From: Psychrobacillus psychrotolerans
Lineage (GTDB): Bacteria > Bacillota > Bacilli > Bacillales_A > Planococcaceae
Length of the DNA stretch: 64,000 nucleotides
Assembly (NCBI RefSeq): GCF_900115805.1
Contig: NZ_FOXU01000008.1
Span: 62,001 to 126,000 of the forward strand
Direction: 5' to 3'
Numbering within the stretch: position 1 is the first letter of the stretch; every line of letters begins with the position of its first letter. A program made the position numbers and the translations under genes. This document shows positions 8,251 to 16,596 of the stretch, in pieces. The notes beneath the pieces are model-generated. The model was not told the origin of the DNA, searched no databases, and was given only the letters and a program-made list of their open reading frames with translations.

Positions 8251-9137
8251 TAAGACTTTACGCCTTCTGGTAGTGTAGTTAATACTTCCTTTAAAGTAGT
8301 AAGCTCCTCAGCATTTAAAGGAACCATAGGTAGGCGAACTCCACCCACTGGAACACCTTTTAAATTCAATGCTGTTTTAACAGGTGTAGGATTTGGAGCT
8401 GCAAATAATGCTTTCATGACAGGCAATAGTCTGCGATGATCCATTGCAGCTTCTCTTACATTGCCATTATTAAACTTTGCGATCATTGCTTGCATTTCAT
8501 TTCCTATAATATGCGAAGCTACGGAAATAACACCCGTTCCACCAATTGATAGCACCGGAATTGTTAAACCGTCATCGCCACTATACAGCGAAAAGTCCTC
8601 ACGAGTATTACTAATAATTTCAGACATAGTATCCAAATTGCCGCCAGCTTCTTTGATAGCAACGATATTTGGAATCTCTGAAAGTCGGATGATGGTATCT
8701 AATGACATGTTGACCACGCTTCGACCTGGAATATTGTATAGCATAATCGGCAATGATGTTGTTGCAGCAATTGTTTGGAAGTGTTGGTACAAGCCTTCTT
8801 GAGATGGTTTGTTATAATAAGGAACAACAAGCATAATACCATCGACACCAGCATCAGTAGCCTGTTTTGTTAAATTGATAGAAGCTTTTGTGCTATATGA
8901 GCCGGTTCCAGCAATAACTGGCACTCTACCATTTACAACTTCAACTGTAAATTTAAACAGCTGTACTTTTTCTTCATCGGTTAACGTCGGAGACTCTCCG
9001 GTTGTTCCAGACACAACCAAACCTTGTGTTCCATTGGAGATTAAGTAATTTATTAAGTTTCTTGTAGCTGGAAAGTCTATATCCTCATTATGATCAAAAG
9101 GAGTAACCATAGCCGTTAATATTTGTCCAAAATTCAT
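8250..9137 (-). CDS. dapA: 4-hydroxy-tetrahydrodipicolinate synthase
   Basis: A 295-aa cytoplasmic aldolase-type enzyme that condenses pyruvate with aspartate semialdehyde, the first committed step to diaminopimelate and lysine. Family marks are present: GTTGESPTL (about 43-51), the catalytic Tyr in MLYNIPGRS and the Schiff-base Lys in IVAIKEAGGN (about 160). The length is standard. GTGGAG precedes ATG 9137. It is a single-gene unit whose leader carries a lysine riboswitch and terminator, so lysine should shut it off. In a spore former it also feeds dipicolinate and peptidoglycan. Confidence 0.96.
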   Translation of the reverse strand: MNFGQILTAMVTPFDHNEDIDFPATRNLINYLISNGTQGLVVSGTTGESPTLTDEEKVQLFKFTVEVVNGRVPVIAGTGSYSTKASINLTKQATDAGVDGIMLVVPYYNKPSQEGLYQHFQTIAATTSLPIMLYNIPGRSVVNMSLDTIIRLSEIPNIVAIKEAGGNLDTMSEIISNTREDFSLYSGDDGLTIPVLSIGGTGVISVASHIIGNEMQAMIAKFNNGNVREAAMDHRRLLPVMKALFAAPNPTPVKTALNLKGVPVGGVRLPMVPLNAEELTTLKEVLTTLPEGVKS

Positions 9138-9180
9138 AACTTCTCCACATCCTATAATTTATTATTAAAAATTCAGGGAG

Positions 9181-9308
9181 AAGGGCTTCATCAATTACAC
9201 TTCGGTGTAATTGCGTCCAGATTTTGAATTGCGCTAGCGCAATTAACTCCAAAGTCTGTGACATCCACCGGAGGCTTAACTTGAGATTTGTTTGGTAGTC
9301 AAGTTAAG
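9181..9308. repeat. Three-hairpin intergenic element in the dapA leader
   Basis: Contains two perfect palindromes, AATTACACTTCGGTGTAATT (9193-9212) and AATTGCGCTAGCGCAATT (9227-9244), and an inverted pair CTTAACTTGA/TCAAGTTAAG (9275-9284 and 9299-9308). It sits between the riboswitch terminator and the dapA RBS. From memory, similar text (GTGACATCCACCGGAGGC) is dispersed in related genomes; that cannot be checked here. It may be a MITE-like insertion or a structured leader part. Confidence 0.6.
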
Positions 9309-9312
9309 TAAA

Positions 9313-9345
9313 CGCGAAAAAGCAACAACGAGGGCTCGTTGTTGC
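9313..9345 (-). terminator. Riboswitch-controlled terminator upstream of dapA
   Basis: On the minus strand GCAACAACGAG pairs with CTCGTTGTTGC (9322-9332 / 9335-9345), followed by TTTTT. It lies just downstream of the lysine aptamer and is its natural expression platform. Confidence 0.85.
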
Positions 9346-9374
9346 AGTAGAAATAGAGTAATATTTCTGTGCGT

Positions 9375-9547
9375 AAGATAGCCCTCCATATAGTCTCCTA
9401 TATGACAATTCAGTGTTTGTTCAACAGCTGAACCAGCTTCAAGAAAAATGAGATTCTTTCAACTTCGGCAAATTCCCCTTTCCACAAATGTCCTAGGATC
9501 TCATTATCCTCTAATTGTGTACTAATGGTTTTTGCGCCTCTATCCTT
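9375..9547 (-). ncRNA. Lysine riboswitch (L box)
   Basis: Read on the minus strand, the P1 strands AAGGATAG (9547-9540) and CTATCTT (9381-9375) enclose the L-box landmarks: GAGGCGC after P1, AGTA, GGAAAGGGGAATTTGCCGAAG, and GGAGGGCTATC at the 3' end. These match the lysine-binding aptamer of Bacillus lysC-type leaders. With the following terminator it should repress dapA when lysine is plentiful. Confidence 0.9.
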
Positions 9548-9589
9548 ACTTCAAATATAATTGAAATAAGAGAATATTTAATTATTAAA

Positions 9590-9618
9590 ATAATACATGA
9601 CTTTTAATACTATTGCAA
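9590..9618 (-). promoter_or_regulatory. Probable sigma-A promoter of dapA
   Basis: On the minus strand TTGCAA, a 17-bp spacer and TATTAT lie about 40 bp before the lysine aptamer. Confidence 0.5.
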
Positions 9619-9662
9619 CAGTTTACCTGTAAAATAAATATTAAGTAGTAAAATCCGTCAAA

Positions 9663-9747
9663 GTTGATCTTCACTCCAGGTGGACGCTTTCCGCGGATAT
9701 GGCTTCACTCCTCATCACTGGAGTCGCCACCTTGCGCTACAATCAAC
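9663..9747. repeat. Short dispersed repeat with terminal inverted repeats
   Basis: An 85-bp element that begins GTTGAT-n9-AGGTGG and ends with the complementary CCACCT-n9-ATCAAC. Inside is GGACGCTTTCCGCGG. The same core occurs near 480 and, inverted, at 15013-15064; a longer relative with the same ends is at 62191-62372. It codes for nothing and looks MITE-like. Confidence 0.65.
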
Positions 9748-9861
9748 GGAGTCCAATTTTATATTGATATAAGTAATTTGAAATTGACCCAAATAACTTT
9801 TAAGTTAGTTCTATTAATAAGTTTAATATGTAAAAACCATACTATATAAGAGGTGAAGAGA

Positions 9862-11049
9862 ATGTATAAATTATTGTCCCATAATGATTTAGATGGTGTC
9901 GGATGTGGTATTTTAGCAAAGCTAGCATTTGGTGAGAATGTAAAGGTGCGCTATAATTCGATTTCATCTCTTAATCGGGAGATTGAATATTTTTTAGAAA
10001 ATGATGAACCTGATACATTTTTATTCGTAACGGATTTGACGCCGAACGGGGATAATGAAAAAAGATTAAATGATTTTTACAATGCAAATGGGAAGGTACA
10101 ACTAATCGATCATCATAAATCAGCGTTGCACTTTAATGATTATGAATGGGGATATATTTTAGTGGAAGATCAGGAAGGCAAATTAACTTCTGCTACATCC
10201 TTATTATATGAGTACCTTGTATCCAACAAATTATTGGAACCAACTGCTGCAGTAACAGAATTTGTAGAATTAGTTAGACAGTATGATACATGGGAATGGG
10301 AAAAGAACGGGAATCATCAGGCACATTCCCTAAACTCATTGTTCTATTTAATATCGATGGAAGAATTTGAAGAAAAAATAATGGAACGACTTCGTACGAG
10401 TGACCATTTTGATTTTGATGAATTTGAAAAGAAAATATTGAAAATGGAATCCGAGAAGATTGATCGCTATATTCGTCGTAAGAAAAGAGAGATTGTACAG
10501 GCAAAAGTGGGAGACCATATTGCTGGGGTGGTCTATGCGGAAACGTATCATTCGGAGTTAGGTAATGAACTTGGCAAAGAGTTTCCACATCTCGATTACA
10601 TCGCAATTGTAATCATGGGAGGAAAAAGAATTTCTCTTCGTACAATTTATGATCATGTCGATGTTTCGGAAGTTGCTGGACAGTTCGGCGGCGGAGGACA
10701 TCAAAAAGCATCAGGATGTACTTTAACGGAGGAAGCATATAAGTTATTTGTTTTGGACACTTTCCATCTGTCCTCAATACCAGAAGATGCAAAAAGAAAT
10801 CAGTATAATTTGAAACAATCGGCTTTCGGTTCGTTTTATAAAAATAGGAATAATGACACGTTCATCTTATATTCTAAAAATGATCAAGATTGGATTCTCG
10901 AAAAAAATAAAAACGAATTAGAACAAACCTTTACAAGCTTTGAAGATGGCGAGCGTTTCTTAAAGAGAAACTATGAGGCAGCTTTAGTAAGGGATGATCT
11001 GTTTGTCGATTATTTAATGAGTGAAGTGAAGAAGAGAGAGGACGCTTGA
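9862..11049 (+). CDS. nrnB: DHH-family phosphoesterase, NrnB-like oligoribonuclease
   Basis: A 395-aa protein that should hydrolyse short RNA or DNA oligonucleotides or nucleotide phosphoesters with Mn2+. The N-terminal DHH domain shows HNDLDG (7-12), VTDLTP (about 56-61) and the name-giving LIDHHKS (81-87). The C-terminal DHHA1 domain carries the GGGGHQKASG substrate loop. Length and the opening pattern match Bacillus NrnB (YngD). A GTG at 9853 lies within the RBS, so ATG 9862 is preferred. It is apparently monocistronic. Confidence 0.82.
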   Translation: MYKLLSHNDLDGVGCGILAKLAFGENVKVRYNSISSLNREIEYFLENDEPDTFLFVTDLTPNGDNEKRLNDFYNANGKVQLIDHHKSALHFNDYEWGYILVEDQEGKLTSATSLLYEYLVSNKLLEPTAAVTEFVELVRQYDTWEWEKNGNHQAHSLNSLFYLISMEEFEEKIMERLRTSDHFDFDEFEKKILKMESEKIDRYIRRKKREIVQAKVGDHIAGVVYAETYHSELGNELGKEFPHLDYIAIVIMGGKRISLRTIYDHVDVSEVAGQFGGGGHQKASGCTLTEEAYKLFVLDTFHLSSIPEDAKRNQYNLKQSAFGSFYKNRNNDTFILYSKNDQDWILEKNKNELEQTFTSFEDGERFLKRNYEAALVRDDLFVDYLMSEVKKREDA

Positions 11050-11280
11050 GGACAAAGGTTACTGAGTTTTACTGGCGTTCACTCTATTGAATACTAGCGA
11101 ATGGTTCTTACATACTCGCTCTCGAATTATGTTTACCCGTGAAACAGAATATCTTTCCAAAATCCTCTTTCTCCAATGAAACTGATAAATTGAATATAAA
11201 TAGGATAATAAGGTATCATTAAGGCCGAAAGCATCCTTATATAAACAATTGAACGCAATAATGATTGGGGGAAAAATTAA

Positions 11281-12345
11281 GTGGAAATTGGTATAACAAC
11301 GTTTGTGGAAACCACTCCAGATGTAAAAACTGGAAAAGTAATTAGTCATGCGGAGCGTATTCGTGAGGTTGTGGAAGAAATAGTATTGGCAGATGAAGTT
11401 GGGCTAGATGTATTCGGTGTAGGGGAACATCATCGCAAGGATTACGCGGCTTCCGCGCCCGCTGTTCTTCTGGCTGCAGCTGCGTCACGGACGAAGAATA
11501 TAAGACTAACTAGTGCTGTAACAGTACTTTCATCGGATGATCCAGTGCGAGTATTTGAGGAATTTTCTACATTAGACGCTATTTCCAATGGTCGAGCAGA
11601 GATCATGGCAGGGCGTGGTTCCTTTATCGAATCTTTCCCACTCTTTGGATATGATTTAAAGGATTATGATGAATTGTATGAAGAAAAGTTAGATTTACTC
11701 TTAAAAATACGTGAGTCTGAAATGGTTTCATGGAGTGGTAAGCATCGAGCTGCGATTCAGAATCGTGGGGTTTATCCACGTCCCGTACAAGACCCACTTC
11801 CCGTTTGGATTGCGAGCGGTGGAACACCGCAATCTGTTGCTCGAGCTGGATTCCTTGGATTGCCACTAGTGTTGGCAATTATCGGAGGTAGCCCACTCCA
11901 GTTTGAGCCACTCGTGAAACTGTATAAGAAAGCCGCGACTCAAGCAGGACATGATGTATCAAAGTTAACGGTTGCATCGCACTCGCACGGGTTTGTGGCA
12001 GAATCTACGGATATTGCTGTGGAAAAATTTTTCCCACCAACACAGCAAGCAATGAACGTTATAGGAAGAGAGCGCGGATGGGGCCCGTATACTCGTTCGA
12101 CATTCGATGATGCACGTAGCTTGGAAGGTGCTTTATACGTTGGAGATGTGAAGACAGTAGCTGAAAAGATTATATTCCTACGTAAAAATGTTGGTATTAC
12201 TCGCTTTATGCTGCATGTACCAGTTGGATCAATGCCTCATGAAGACGTGATGAAAGCAATTGAACTACTTGGCAAAGAAGTGGCACCAATTGTTCGTGCA
12301 GAAATAGATAGATGGGAATCAGCTGGTGAAGTTGAAAGTAAATAA
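11281..12345 (+). CDS. LLM-class flavin-dependent oxidoreductase
   Basis: A 354-aa TIM-barrel protein of the bacterial luciferase-like monooxygenase class. Typical landmarks are GVGEHHR (about 46-52), the [27 protein letters not shown] segment and [10 protein letters not shown] (about 105-114). Such proteins use FMN (or F420) to oxidise or desulfurise small molecules; the substrate is unknown. The start is GTG after a GGGGGAA ribosome site. A terminator follows. The 230-bp gap before it (11050-11280) shows no clear gene. Confidence 0.88.
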   Translation: MEIGITTFVETTPDVKTGKVISHAERIREVVEEIVLADEVGLDVFGVGEHHRKDYAASAPAVLLAAAASRTKNIRLTSAVTVLSSDDPVRVFEEFSTLDAISNGRAEIMAGRGSFIESFPLFGYDLKDYDELYEEKLDLLLKIRESEMVSWSGKHRAAIQNRGVYPRPVQDPLPVWIASGGTPQSVARAGFLGLPLVLAIIGGSPLQFEPLVKLYKKAATQAGHDVSKLTVASHSHGFVAESTDIAVEKFFPPTQQAMNVIGRERGWGPYTRSTFDDARSLEGALYVGDVKTVAEKIIFLRKNVGITRFMLHVPVGSMPHEDVMKAIELLGKEVAPIVRAEIDRWESAGEVESK

Positions 12346-12380
12346 TTTATTTCCGCGTATCAGTTTATAAAGAAGATAAA

Positions 12381-12411
12381 AAAGGGGACGATTTTCGTTC
12401 TCTTTTTTTGT
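12381..12411 (+). terminator. Terminator hairpin
   Basis: GGGGACGA pairs (with G-U steps) with TCGTTCTC, followed by seven Ts. Confidence 0.6.
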
Positions 12412-12561
12412 TTTTGCTATTATGAAGCAGCGGTTTGACTCATAGAAATAGAAAGAGGAATAATTCTGTAGCTTAAAGTAAATCATCAATACGTTGAATG
12501 TTATAATTATAATAGTAATTGGAGTGGAATTTATAAATAAGAAGTGAAGGTGAGTAATGAT

Positions 12562-14934
12562 ATGAACAAAGAATTAATCATTAATACCGATGCTTGTTAC
12601 AAGCAGGCAGAAGAGAAGGCCAATCATTATTTTCAATCACTTTATACGCAGGTTCAACAGAAGACATATGTGAAAGTTCTTACAGAAGATATACATTTGT
12701 GGAAACATAATCATATACGACACCATTCAATACTTTCTCTGTTTTCCAGGGGGAAAGGAAAAGCTAATGCTAGTGGATATCACAGTTATATAAAGTGGCT
12801 AAATTATACAGGGAAATTAGATAATTATTTGAATCGAAGCATTTCATATATATTTATGAGAGATTTAGGAAAAGCGTTGAATTCCCCAGAAACGGAAAGT
12901 CGAATCCGAAATGTAGTGGGAAGTTTGAAAACTCATCTTATCTCTTCAGCAACAGATCGAGAGAATGATAGTGAAATGTTCAATATGACTGCCTTGTATC
13001 GCCTGGCTCAGAAAGAAGGCGTGGAATCGACATTCATCTGGCTGATCAATAAGTTAAAAAATGTATCCGCTAATATTCCTACAGGGATGGAGGCTGAGCA
13101 TGCCCAACGAAAACTTATTAAAATCATTGCAGGGGTAATCATGCAAGAAATAGAAGAAATGAATGGGGATGTTTCTCCAGAAGAGCGAAAGTATAGGCTT
13201 GATAAAGCGATAAGGCTAGGGTTTTCCTATGGACTTACGTATCCATTTATTGACGATCTTCTAGATGCCAAAATTCTAACAGTAGAGGAAGAAAAACAAT
13301 ATGCTAATCTGATACGCACTACCCTTACTACGGGAATAGTTCCCGAACTAGGTGATTGGAAAGGGGAAAATGCGGAACTGATTGGTTATATTCACTCAGA
13401 ACTTAGTGAAGCATTTGAATATATTAAGGAACATCAGCGACCAGAGACAAGAAATAACTTTTTCGAGCAATCTTATGTGTTTTTCAACTCTCAAGAAGTG
13501 GATCGCAAAAATGATTTGGCTTATCCAGAATATACGAATGAGGAGCTTTATATACCAGTCATTCTAAAATCTGCATCTTCTCGATTGATTGTTCGTTCTG
13601 TAATTGGTGCTTCTGAGGATGAAGGTTTTGACAGTCGAACATTTTTTTACGGAATCTACAATCAACTTGCGGATGATTTTGCAGATATGTTTGATGATAT
13701 GGAGGAAGGGGCGGTAACTCCCTACACATATTACTTGAAGTATCACGATAAACGGCCAGATCTCATAAATCCATTTGAAATGTACTGGACAGTAATCTCT
13801 AATTTGATTCATCATGTTTATGATTCGGATCAAATGACGCGTGAAGTTATTTTAGACCGAGCTATCAACGGTCTTAAAAGATTTAAGGAGCGGGTAGGTT
13901 CCGGAAAATATAAGGAGGTAATGAACCTTTTTGCTTCTGGAAACCCTACTTTCAATAAACTAATCCAAGAGATGGTTCGAAAAGCAGATGATGTAGATTT
14001 CTTCGATAAGCTGCTGCGTGACCATATGATTACAAGCTTGAAAAATAATAGACAGGGACAGGAAGAATTTATAGAAAACGCCAAAACTATACGAAGTCAG
14101 ATTAACGAAGTTCTAGATCTCACAAAACCTGATAAGTCGCCTGATTCCATTATAGATGCTGCGAATTACAGTCTACAAGGTGATGGAAAACGTTTAAGAC
14201 CAATAGTCACTTGGTTTATGGGAGTCAATGCATATGGGTTAAAAAGCTCAGAGCTAGAACCACTTTTAAAATCATTAGAGTATATGCATACAGCTTCTCT
14301 CATTTTTGACGATCTTCCATCTCAAGATAATGCTTCACTCCGCAGAGGTCGGCCTACCCTCCATGAGGTTTATAATGTTTCCATCGCAGAGTTAACAGGA
14401 CTTTTCTTGACTCAGAAAGCTATTTGGGAGCAAACGACATTGGATCAGTTCGATTCGAAAGTTGTGTTGAAACTCATCCAGTATTCTGCCCAAGTGACGG
14501 CCGATATGTGTAGAGGTCAGGCAATGGACTTAAATTCAAAAGGCGAACAATTATCTTTGGACCAATTAAATAACATGTGCTTCTACAAAACAGGACTTGG
14601 ATTTGAAGCATCTATTCTAATGCCTGCAATCCTTGCCAATACTAGCGAATTAGAAATTGAAGCATTGAAAAAGTTTGCACGCCATGCAGGTATTGCATTT
14701 CAGATTAAAGATGACCTCCTTGATGTAGAAGGAGATACAGCTTTGTTAGGGAAAACGGTTGGGAAGGATTCCGAAAATAACAGCTCTACTTTCGTTTCTA
14801 TATTAGGGGTTGATGATGCCAAAAAAGAGATGTGGGAAAATTACTGTGTTGCCATGGAATCATTACATGACGTGCCACGAGATACAACTTTTTTGAAGCA
14901 CTTTTTGGATTATATTATTAATCGAGACAAGTAG
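12562..14934 (+). CDS. Two-domain isoprenoid synthase: divergent class I domain fused to polyprenyl synthetase
   Basis: A 790-aa protein, more than twice the usual length of a prenyl synthase. The C-terminal half (about 500-790) is a standard trans-isoprenyl diphosphate synthase: GKRLRP (542-547), first Asp-rich motif DDLPSQD (583-589), RRGRPT, KTG, and second motif FQIKDDLLD (713-721). It should build a C15-C20 or longer prenyl diphosphate. The N-terminal half is helical and has its own Asp-rich stretches, DDLLD (231-235) and QLADDFADMFDD (368-379), suggesting a diverged class I isoprenoid fold that may act on the product. GTG 12544 lacks an RBS, so ATG 12562 is chosen. It is monocistronic. 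The fusion's function is inference. Confidence 0.75.
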   Translation: MNKELIINTDACYKQAEEKANHYFQSLYTQVQQKTYVKVLTEDIHLWKHNHIRHHSILSLFSRGKGKANASGYHSYIKWLNYTGKLDNYLNRSISYIFMRDLGKALNSPETESRIRNVVGSLKTHLISSATDRENDSEMFNMTALYRLAQKEGVESTFIWLINKLKNVSANIPTGMEAEHAQRKLIKIIAGVIMQEIEEMNGDVSPEERKYRLDKAIRLGFSYGLTYPFIDDLLDAKILTVEEEKQYANLIRTTLTTGIVPELGDWKGENAELIGYIHSELSEAFEYIKEHQRPETRNNFFEQSYVFFNSQEVDRKNDLAYPEYTNEELYIPVILKSASSRLIVRSVIGASEDEGFDSRTFFYGIYNQLADDFADMFDDMEEGAVTPYTYYLKYHDKRPDLINPFEMYWTVISNLIHHVYDSDQMTREVILDRAINGLKRFKERVGSGKYKEVMNLFASGNPTFNKLIQEMVRKADDVDFFDKLLRDHMITSLKNNRQGQEEFIENAKTIRSQINEVLDLTKPDKSPDSIIDAANYSLQGDGKRLRPIVTWFMGVNAYGLKSSELEPLLKSLEYMHTASLIFDDLPSQDNASLRRGRPTLHEVYNVSIAELTGLFLTQKAIWEQTTLDQFDSKVVLKLIQYSAQVTADMCRGQAMDLNSKGEQLSLDQLNNMCFYKTGLGFEASILMPAILANTSELEIEALKKFARHAGIAFQIKDDLLDVEGDTALLGKTVGKDSENNSSTFVSILGVDDAKKEMWENYCVAMESLHDVPRDTTFLKHFLDYIINRDK

Positions 14935-14944
14935 ACATAGTTTT

Positions 14945-14994
14945 AGAGACTACCATTAAGTTTTTATTTTCAAGACTTAATGGTAATCTCTTTT
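14945..14994 (+). terminator. Terminator of the isoprenoid synthase gene
   Basis: GAGACTACCATTAAGT pairs with ACTTAATGGTAATCTC around a T-rich loop, followed by a T run. Confidence 0.85.
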
Positions 14995-15012
14995 TATTTT
15001 GAATAAAGTAAG

Positions 15013-15064
15013 GAAGCGGCTGAAGCCGTGCCCATGGAAAGCGTCCGCTCGGAGCGGAAATCAA
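15013..15064 (-). repeat. Dispersed-repeat copy, GTTGAT...GGACGCTTTCC family
   Basis: On the minus strand it reads GTTGATTTCCGCTCC, then GAGCGGACGCTTTCC: the same left end as the element at 9663. Truncated copy, non-coding. Confidence 0.55.
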
Positions 15065-15124
15065 CTGCATACCTACCTATATTTTCTTTTTTAGAGGACC
15101 TGTCGTCTCTTTAAACAGTTTGTC

Positions 15125-15622
15125 TTATGGCCTTATTGAAACGGGAGTACCGATCGGAATGATACGTGCTAATTCCTCGACATCTTTATTGTTCATACGA
15201 ATACAACCACGTGATACTGCTCTGCCAATCGAACTAGGATCGTTAGTACCGTGAATCCCATAATGTTCTTTCGATAAACTCATCCACATGGTGCCGAAAG
15301 GTCCTCCCGGATTAGGTGCTTTGTTTATAATGATGAAATCTCCAACAGGTGTATTGAATAACATTCTTCCTACCGCAATAGGATACTCTTTTTGTAAAAG
15401 CCCATCTTTAAACAACCGTAGTCGCCGATTGTTTATGGAAACCTCGATTTGATATGGCAGTGAGTTAGGATCTGGAAAACCTGGTATGACAATGGATTGA
15501 CCTATATAAAGTATATTGGGGTTTATAGATGGGTTAGCGCTAATGATGTTGGATAGGGGTGTACGATAGTCTCGAGCTATTTGACTCAGTGTTTCCCCTT
15601 GTTGAACAGTATGAATCAGCAT
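15125..15622 (-). CDS. LysM-L,D-transpeptidase (YkuD type)
   Basis: A 165-aa protein that cross-links peptidoglycan between meso-diaminopimelate residues. It starts directly with a LysM wall-binding motif (about 3-47, [14 protein letters not shown]) and continues with a YkuD domain (about 55-164) carrying the catalytic HGTN and SRGCIRM (active Cys). Like Bacillus YkuD (about 164 aa) it has no classic signal peptide; YkuD is associated with the spore or sporulating cell. The GTG at 15628 is inside the RBS GGAGGTG, so ATG 15622 is used. Confidence 0.92.
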   Translation of the reverse strand: MLIHTVQQGETLSQIARDYRTPLSNIISANPSINPNILYIGQSIVIPGFPDPNSLPYQIEVSINNRRLRLFKDGLLQKEYPIAVGRMLFNTPVGDFIIINKAPNPGGPFGTMWMSLSKEHYGIHGTNDPSSIGRAVSRGCIRMNNKDVEELARIIPIGTPVSIRP

Positions 15623-15786
15623 AAACACCTCCGCTTTAATGAAATAATATATTATATGCTAAATGATTGAAGTTGGTAATTTATTTTCGTCTATTTCGGT
15701 GATTGGAAGTAGACAATTTCAAAGACTTAAGTATAAGGACATAGTTTCACGAATAGAATCTCTTATAACAGAATTCTAAAGGTGGA

Positions 15787-16485
15787 ATGAGATTGAAAAT
15801 ACTAGTTATATTTCTATTATTCTTTATTTATTTCGCATTATCACTTTCACTAGAAAGTACAAATGCAATTGGATTGTATCTGGTCATTTCATTGGGATTA
15901 TTCTTTTGGGGAGTTATAGAATGGAAACTTTTTATAAATAGAAGAAACGCTGAAAGTAGAAGGAGATTAGAGGAACAACTTGCAGAAATTCCCCATACAC
16001 AGTCTCTGATCTCGAACAATTTGTTAAATATCATGTTAATAGATGATGTAGGAAACTTTCTTTATATACTTCAAAGAGATTCCATAGAAGAAGATTTTAG
16101 TATAGATCCTATTTCCTTTTCTAAAGTATTAGAGGTTGGCTTAGTAGAAGAGGGAGAGGTTATAAACTTATATCCGCGGAAAGGTTTGTTAGGCAGTACA
16201 CTATTGCATGATCAAGCCGAAATGGAAGAAGATGGTGACGAGGAAGATGAAGAAGAAGATGAGGATGACGTTGAATCTATAGAAGCATTATGTTTGAGAA
16301 TAGTGGTGGATGATTTGATCAATCCTATTTTAGAATATCCATTTATTGCAGATGACCAATCCTTTGAAATCGATTCGGAAGAATACACAGAAGTAAATGC
16401 ACTTTGTAATGAATGGTATCAAAAAGTATGTATTATTATTAAACGCTATGAACATACCAATGTAGCTGTGAGACTTTGGCAATAA
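15787..16485 (+). CDS. Hypothetical membrane protein with acidic linker
   Basis: A 232-aa protein I do not recognise. Two N-terminal membrane segments (about 4-22 and 27-46) are followed by a basic stretch (NRRNAESRRRLEEQ), so the soluble part is likely cytoplasmic. Around residues 140-162 is an almost uninterrupted Asp/Glu run, then a small domain with scattered acidic residues. ATG 15787 sits only two bases from the AAAGGTGG ribosome site; TTG 15793 has better spacing and could be the real start. A weak terminator follows. Confidence 0.65.
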   Translation: MRLKILVIFLLFFIYFALSLSLESTNAIGLYLVISLGLFFWGVIEWKLFINRRNAESRRRLEEQLAEIPHTQSLISNNLLNIMLIDDVGNFLYILQRDSIEEDFSIDPISFSKVLEVGLVEEGEVINLYPRKGLLGSTLLHDQAEMEEDGDEEDEEEDEDDVESIEALCLRIVVDDLINPILEYPFIADDQSFEIDSEEYTEVNALCNEWYQKVCIIIKRYEHTNVAVRLWQ

Positions 16486-16516
16486 GAGAACAACTGTCGG
16501 AAGAAATAATAATATA

Positions 16517-16568
16517 AAAGGTGTCGAACCAATTAACGGAAAATGACTTAGGCGGCACCTTTTTATAC
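16517..16568. terminator. Convergent terminator
   Basis: AAAAGGTG at the left and CACCTTTTT at the right, with further imperfect pairing inside. It lies between the converging membrane-protein and sulfatase genes. Confidence 0.5.
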
Positions 16569-16596
16569 TAAGTATAAGTGATTTAATGAGATCTCC

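Noticed and set aside
9664..9849. 61-aa plus-strand frame
   Set aside because: Starts inside the dispersed repeat and ends just before nrnB; no RBS.
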